Shown here piece after piece: positions 6,193-8,780 of a stretch of 8,780 nucleotides of DNA. The stretch comes from Chromobacteriaceae bacterium (GTDB lineage: Bacteria > Pseudomonadota > Gammaproteobacteria > Burkholderiales > Aquaspirillaceae). How positions within the stretch are numbered: the stretch's first letter is position 1; each line of letters starts with the position of its first letter. The notes under the pieces were generated by a model that saw nothing but the letters and a program-made list of their open reading frames with translations, made no database searches and was not told the origin of the DNA. The translations under genes and the position numbers were made by a program. The DNA is taken from assembly GCA_030151505.1 (NCBI GenBank), contig JASLDQ010000029.1, positions 1-8,780 on the forward strand. Reading direction: 5' to 3'.

Positions 6193-7214
6193 TCCACCCC
6201 CTCTGCATACCAGCGCCGCAAGGCCAGAAGGCGATGCCGCTCGCGCTCCGCGCCGGTCGGCCGCCAGCCCTGATGCCCGCACGCCGCGCGGCCAACGAAA
6301 TCGAGCCATTCGACCTGCCGCCGCAGCACCCGTGCCTCGCGGTGGGCGAGCTGCGGATTGAACAGTCCCTGCAGTGACAGCAACTGGCGCGGATTTTTCT
6401 TGATCCACAGCCATGAGCCCATTTCCAGTGTCAGCGGCAACAAAATGCGGTCGGAATCGGCACAGGCCCGCTGATACAGAAAGTCCCACAGATCGCCGTG
6501 GGTGAGGTATTGCCGGCTTTGCGGCTCGAATACATAGGGGTGGTGACGGTGGGTCTGATCGAGGATTTCGCACAGCGCATGCACTTCGGCCAGATGGGCG
6601 ATGGGCGTGCGGGTGCAGGCATAGGGAAACCAGATGCGGTCGCTCAGGCCGAAGCCGGAGTGGCAATCGACCGCGATGCTGAAACGATGGGTGAACAGCT
6701 CATCCTCGACCACCCGGCACAGGGCCTGGCTTTCCGGCTGCATCGGCGCGCTGCGCGGGCCGCGATACCACGGCAGGTGCGCGCTGAAACGCTGGCCGCC
6801 CACAAGAAAGGCCGCCCGCTGTAGCGCCTCGACCGGCGCGTTGCGCATCAGGTCGACTCCTTGCGGATTGGCCCGCGTGCCGCGCCACAGCCCGCCGGGA
6901 TTGACCACCGGCATGAACACCATGCGCATGCGCTCGAGCTGCTGCTGCAACAGCGCATCCCAGCGCAAGCGCGCCGCCACACTGCGCAAAAACGACAACA
7001 CCACCGTCGCCCCGATCCGCTCCAGCCCGTGCACCCCGCCGAAATAGCCGACGGCCGGCGCCTCGGGGGCGGAGTTGCCGAGCGCGATCGCGTAAACGGG
7101 TATGCAGTGTCCGCCCACCTCTACCCGGCACGGCACGCTGATCTCGAGCAGACCGCCAAGCTTGTCGACAAGATGGTCAAGTTCGACCAGCTCGACAGGT
7201 TCGCAGGAATCCAT
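6189..7214 (-). CDS. M14-type zinc carboxypeptidase or deacylase
   Basis: A 341-residue protein with the M14 metallocarboxypeptidase signature. Zinc ligands are His62 and Glu65 in GGVHGLERIG and His185 in DCHSGFG. Glu264 in LTLEMGSW fits the catalytic glutamate, and GVDLMRNAP (119-127) matches the GVDLNRNFP substrate-carboxylate motif with Arg124 and Asn125. VNPGG (104-108) stands where NPDG is common. There is no signal peptide, so it likely trims peptides or hydrolyses an acyl-amino acid in the cytoplasm, as in MpaA-like and succinylglutamate-desuccinylase-like relatives; the substrate is not determinable. The start at 7214 has an excellent GGAGG (7224-7220) five bases upstream. A longer reading from 7331 adds 39 residues without M14 features and would bury this site. 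It is first in the operon; its TGA overlaps the hydrolase ATG. Confidence 0.9.
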   Translation of the reverse strand: MDSCEPVELVELDHLVDKLGGLLEISVPCRVEVGGHCIPVYAIALGNSAPEAPAVGYFGGVHGLERIGATVVLSFLRSVAARLRWDALLQQQLERMRMVFMPVVNPGGLWRGTRANPQGVDLMRNAPVEALQRAAFLVGGQRFSAHLPWYRGPRSAPMQPESQALCRVVEDELFTHRFSIAVDCHSGFGLSDRIWFPYACTRTPIAHLAEVHALCEILDQTHRHHPYVFEPQSRQYLTHGDLWDFLYQRACADSDRILLPLTLEMGSWLWIKKNPRQLLSLQGLFNPQLAHREARVLRRQVEWLDFVGRAACGHQGWRPTGAERERHRLLALRRWYAEGVE

Positions 7215-7792
7215 GCCTTCCTCCGCCCGATGAACACGGGCACGACCAGACGCGCTCAGGAAAACTCCCGCCCGAATGGAACGATGGGTCAGCCGAAGGG
7301 GAAAATCAATGCACGATTGGCGGCTTGGCAAGAGCAGCCGGCCTCGGCAAAGGCAAGGGTGAAGACATAGCTCCGGCGCGGTCGATCAGCAGGCCCGCAG
7401 AACGGCGAGCCCGCCGGCTTCGGTCATGCGGCAGTCACGGCGCTGTTCGCTTACCCTTTACAGGCGCATTGCAGCAACCACCGCCGCATGGATTGCCCGA
7501 CGCGCTCGGCCAACTGCCGTCGAAATATCCCGAGTTCCAGCTCCGGAACAGGCTGAAATGCCGACCCGCCCCGGGACGGTCCATTGTCCTCAGCTTAACC
7601 TCCGGATTCATCCCCATACCGTCAATGGATCGGGCCAAGCCGTCTTCCGCCCCCCTTCCGACGACAAGAAACAAGACCGGCTGTCAGGCGGTAATGGCTC
7701 ATGGCGGAATACCGTCTAATAACCGAAATCATCCCGTGCGGCAGGATGCATCCGGCGGATGGACAAACGGAATTTCAGCAAAGGAAAGGGCG
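7215..7792. other. Long divergent intergenic region
   Basis: These 578 bases separate the carboxypeptidase operon (minus) from the phosphoesterase operon (plus) and should hold both promoters. Open frames exist on both strands, including one continuous with the phosphoesterase frame from 7325, but none resembles a protein I recognise and none has a convincing Shine-Dalgarno site. Base composition is less extreme than in the genes. The only promoter-like signal I noted for the plus operon is near 7691-7719. I see no tRNA, terminator with a T-tract, or repeat array here. Confidence 0.6.
7691..7719 (+). promoter_or_regulatory. Possible ECF-type promoter of the phosphoesterase operon
   Basis: GTAATG (7691-7696), a 16-base spacer and CGTCTAA (7713-7719) resemble promoters of some extracytoplasmic-function sigma factors (GTAAC-like -35, CGTC-like -10). 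Transcription would begin near 7726, about 67 bases before the ATG at 7793. The match was made by eye and no sigma factor gene is in the window. Confidence 0.2.
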
Positions 7793-8704
7793 ATGCGAAA
7801 CACGATCAATCGGCGCGAATTTCTCAAGCTGGCCGGCTTGGGATCGGTAGTTCTGGTGAGTGGCTGCACCGGCCTGACTCGAAGATCGAACACGGCAACG
7901 GGCCAGGCACAGCAGGATTTCTTCTTCGTACAGCTGTCGGACGAGCACTGGGGCTTTAGCGATGACGACGTGAACCCGGACGCCACCGGCACCCTGCCCA
8001 AAGCGGTGGCCGCGGTCAATTCGCTCTCGCAACAGCCGGATTTCATCATGTTCACCGGCGACTTGACCCATACCACCGACGATCCGCAAGAACGCCGACG
8101 CCGGCTGGCGGAGTTTCGCCAGATCGTGAGCAAGCTTCGGGCGCCGGTAGTCCACTTCATGCCGGGCGAACACGATGCGGCCCTCGACCACGGCCAAGCC
8201 TATAGCGAATTTTTCGGCGCCACCCACTACGTCTTCGACCACAAGGGCGTGCACTTCATCGTGCTCGACAACGTGAGCGATCCGGGCGCCGCCATCGGCG
8301 CCGAGCAGTTGCAATGGTTGAAGGAGGACCTTGCCAGGCAGGCGCGCGACGCGCGCATCGTGGTATTCACCCACCGCCCGCTGTTCGACCTGTACCCGCG
8401 CTGGGACTGGGCCACGCGCGACGGCGAGCAGGCCATAGCGCTTTTGATGCCCTACCAAAACGTCACCGTGTTCTACGGCCACATCCATCAGGAACACCAC
8501 CACATGACAGGCCACATCGCTCACCATGCCGCCCGCTCATTGATGTTCGCGCTGCCGGCACCCGGCTCGCAGCCCAAGCGTCTGCCGGTGCCCTGGGATG
8601 CCGGCGAACCATACCGCGGCCTGGGTTATCGCCGGATTGATGCCGAGGCACGCTCCGGGCAATACCGGCTGACGGAATTCCCGGTGCGGAAAGTCCTGGC
8701 ATGA
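7793..8704 (+). CDS. Tat-exported lipoprotein metallophosphoesterase
   Basis: A 303-residue calcineurin-like metallophosphoesterase. The N-terminus has a twin-arginine motif (NRREFLKLAG, Arg7-Arg8), a hydrophobic stretch and a lipobox (LVSGC, Cys25), so it should fold in the cytoplasm, cross by the Tat route and become membrane-anchored. Metal-site motifs in order are LSDEHW (Asp50, His52), TGDLTH (Asp90), PGEHD (125-128 GEHD), THRP (His194) and YGHIHQ (His230, His232). The usual GNHD/GNHE asparagine is replaced by Glu126. It would hydrolyse a phosphate mono- or diester outside the cytoplasm; the substrate is unknown. The start at 7793 follows AAGGAAAGG directly upstream and sits correctly before the Tat motif; the open frame reaching back to 7325 adds 156 residues with no recognisable domain and would bury the signal. 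It is the first gene of an operon whose second gene starts at 8701 by ATGA overlap. Confidence 0.92.
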   Translation: MRNTINRREFLKLAGLGSVVLVSGCTGLTRRSNTATGQAQQDFFFVQLSDEHWGFSDDDVNPDATGTLPKAVAAVNSLSQQPDFIMFTGDLTHTTDDPQERRRRLAEFRQIVSKLRAPVVHFMPGEHDAALDHGQAYSEFFGATHYVFDHKGVHFIVLDNVSDPGAAIGAEQLQWLKEDLARQARDARIVVFTHRPLFDLYPRWDWATRDGEQAIALLMPYQNVTVFYGHIHQEHHHMTGHIAHHAARSLMFALPAPGSQPKRLPVPWDAGEPYRGLGYRRIDAEARSGQYRLTEFPVRKVLA

Positions 8705-8780
8705 CGACCCGACGCAATTTTCTGCGCGCCGTGCTCGGCGGCAGCGTCCTCGCCGCCAGCGCGCCGTTCTTGATAGCCGC
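8701..8780 (+). CDS. Second Tat-signal protein, cut by the window end
   Basis: Only 26 complete codons are visible, starting MTTRRNFLRAVLGGSVLAAS. Arg4-Arg5 in TRRNFLR followed by a hydrophobic stretch is a clear twin-arginine signal peptide, so the mature protein is exported folded and may carry a cofactor or metal. Its ATG overlaps the phosphoesterase stop as ATGA, and GGAAAG (8688-8693) lies seven bases upstream, so the two are very probably co-translated. The mature domain lies outside the window. Cupredoxin or cytochrome-type partners are plausible for such an exported operon, but that is a guess. Confidence 0.8.
   Translation, partial: MTTRRNFLRAVLGGSVLAASAPFLIA

Noticed and set aside
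6193..6666. N-terminal extension of the hydrolase up to 6666
   Set aside because: It lies entirely inside the carboxypeptidase gene in another frame, and the ATGA start at 6192 has a good ribosome site and begins right at the hydrolase fold.
7421..7433. 13-base repeat CGGTCATGCGGCA shared with 5153-5165
   Set aside because: Roughly one such match is expected by chance in a window of this size and composition, and the flanks do not match.
7435..7674. 79-codon minus-strand frame in the divergent region
   Set aside because: No recognisable domain and no convincing ribosome site; it could be a small gene, but nothing supports it.
7325..7792. 156-codon N-terminal extension of the phosphoesterase
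   Set aside because: It would place the Tat signal and lipobox in the interior of the protein; the ATG at 7793 has a good ribosome site.

Overview
The window reads as chromosomal DNA from a GC-rich proteobacterium. Third codon positions are mostly G/C, promoters sit in short AT-rich patches, and gene starts carry AGGA/GGAGG-type Shine-Dalgarno sites. The protein types (a DUF748/AsmA-like envelope protein, a Tat-exported phosphoesterase, an RGLTRE-type alpha/beta hydrolase) suggest a betaproteobacterium, perhaps of the Neisseriales/Chromobacteriaceae. That placement is inference from style and family resemblance; there is no rRNA or other marker gene here.

Layout. (1) 70-3642, plus strand: a 1190-residue DUF748/AsmA-like envelope protein, followed by a perfect 12-bp hairpin (3655-3682). 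(2) 3725-4882, plus strand: a class I/II PLP-dependent aminotransferase with its own extended -10 promoter touching that hairpin. (3) 4883-5227: a non-coding stretch with a GC-rich hairpin, then an AT-rich promoter patch and a leader that can fold. (4) 5228-5398, plus strand: an unrecognised 56-residue small protein with a strong Shine-Dalgarno site and a terminator-like hairpin. (5) 6192-5416 and 7214-6189, minus strand: a two-gene operon, M14-type zinc carboxypeptidase first and alpha/beta hydrolase second, joined by an ATGA overlap. (6) 7215-7792: a long divergent intergenic region with no recognisable gene. (7) 7793-8704, plus strand: a Tat-dependent lipoprotein metallophosphoesterase, overlapping by ATGA a second Tat-signal protein that starts at 8701 and runs off the window.

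How they work together. Three groups concern different compartments: envelope maintenance (DUF748), cytoplasmic amino-acid or peptide metabolism (aminotransferase; carboxypeptidase plus hydrolase), and an exported phosphoesterase operon. Nothing ties the groups into one pathway. There is no mobile element, CRISPR array, tRNA or rRNA, and no clear defence system. The least explained item is the 56-residue gene with its structured leader; next are the phosphoesterase with GEHD in place of GNHD and its Tat-signal partner.
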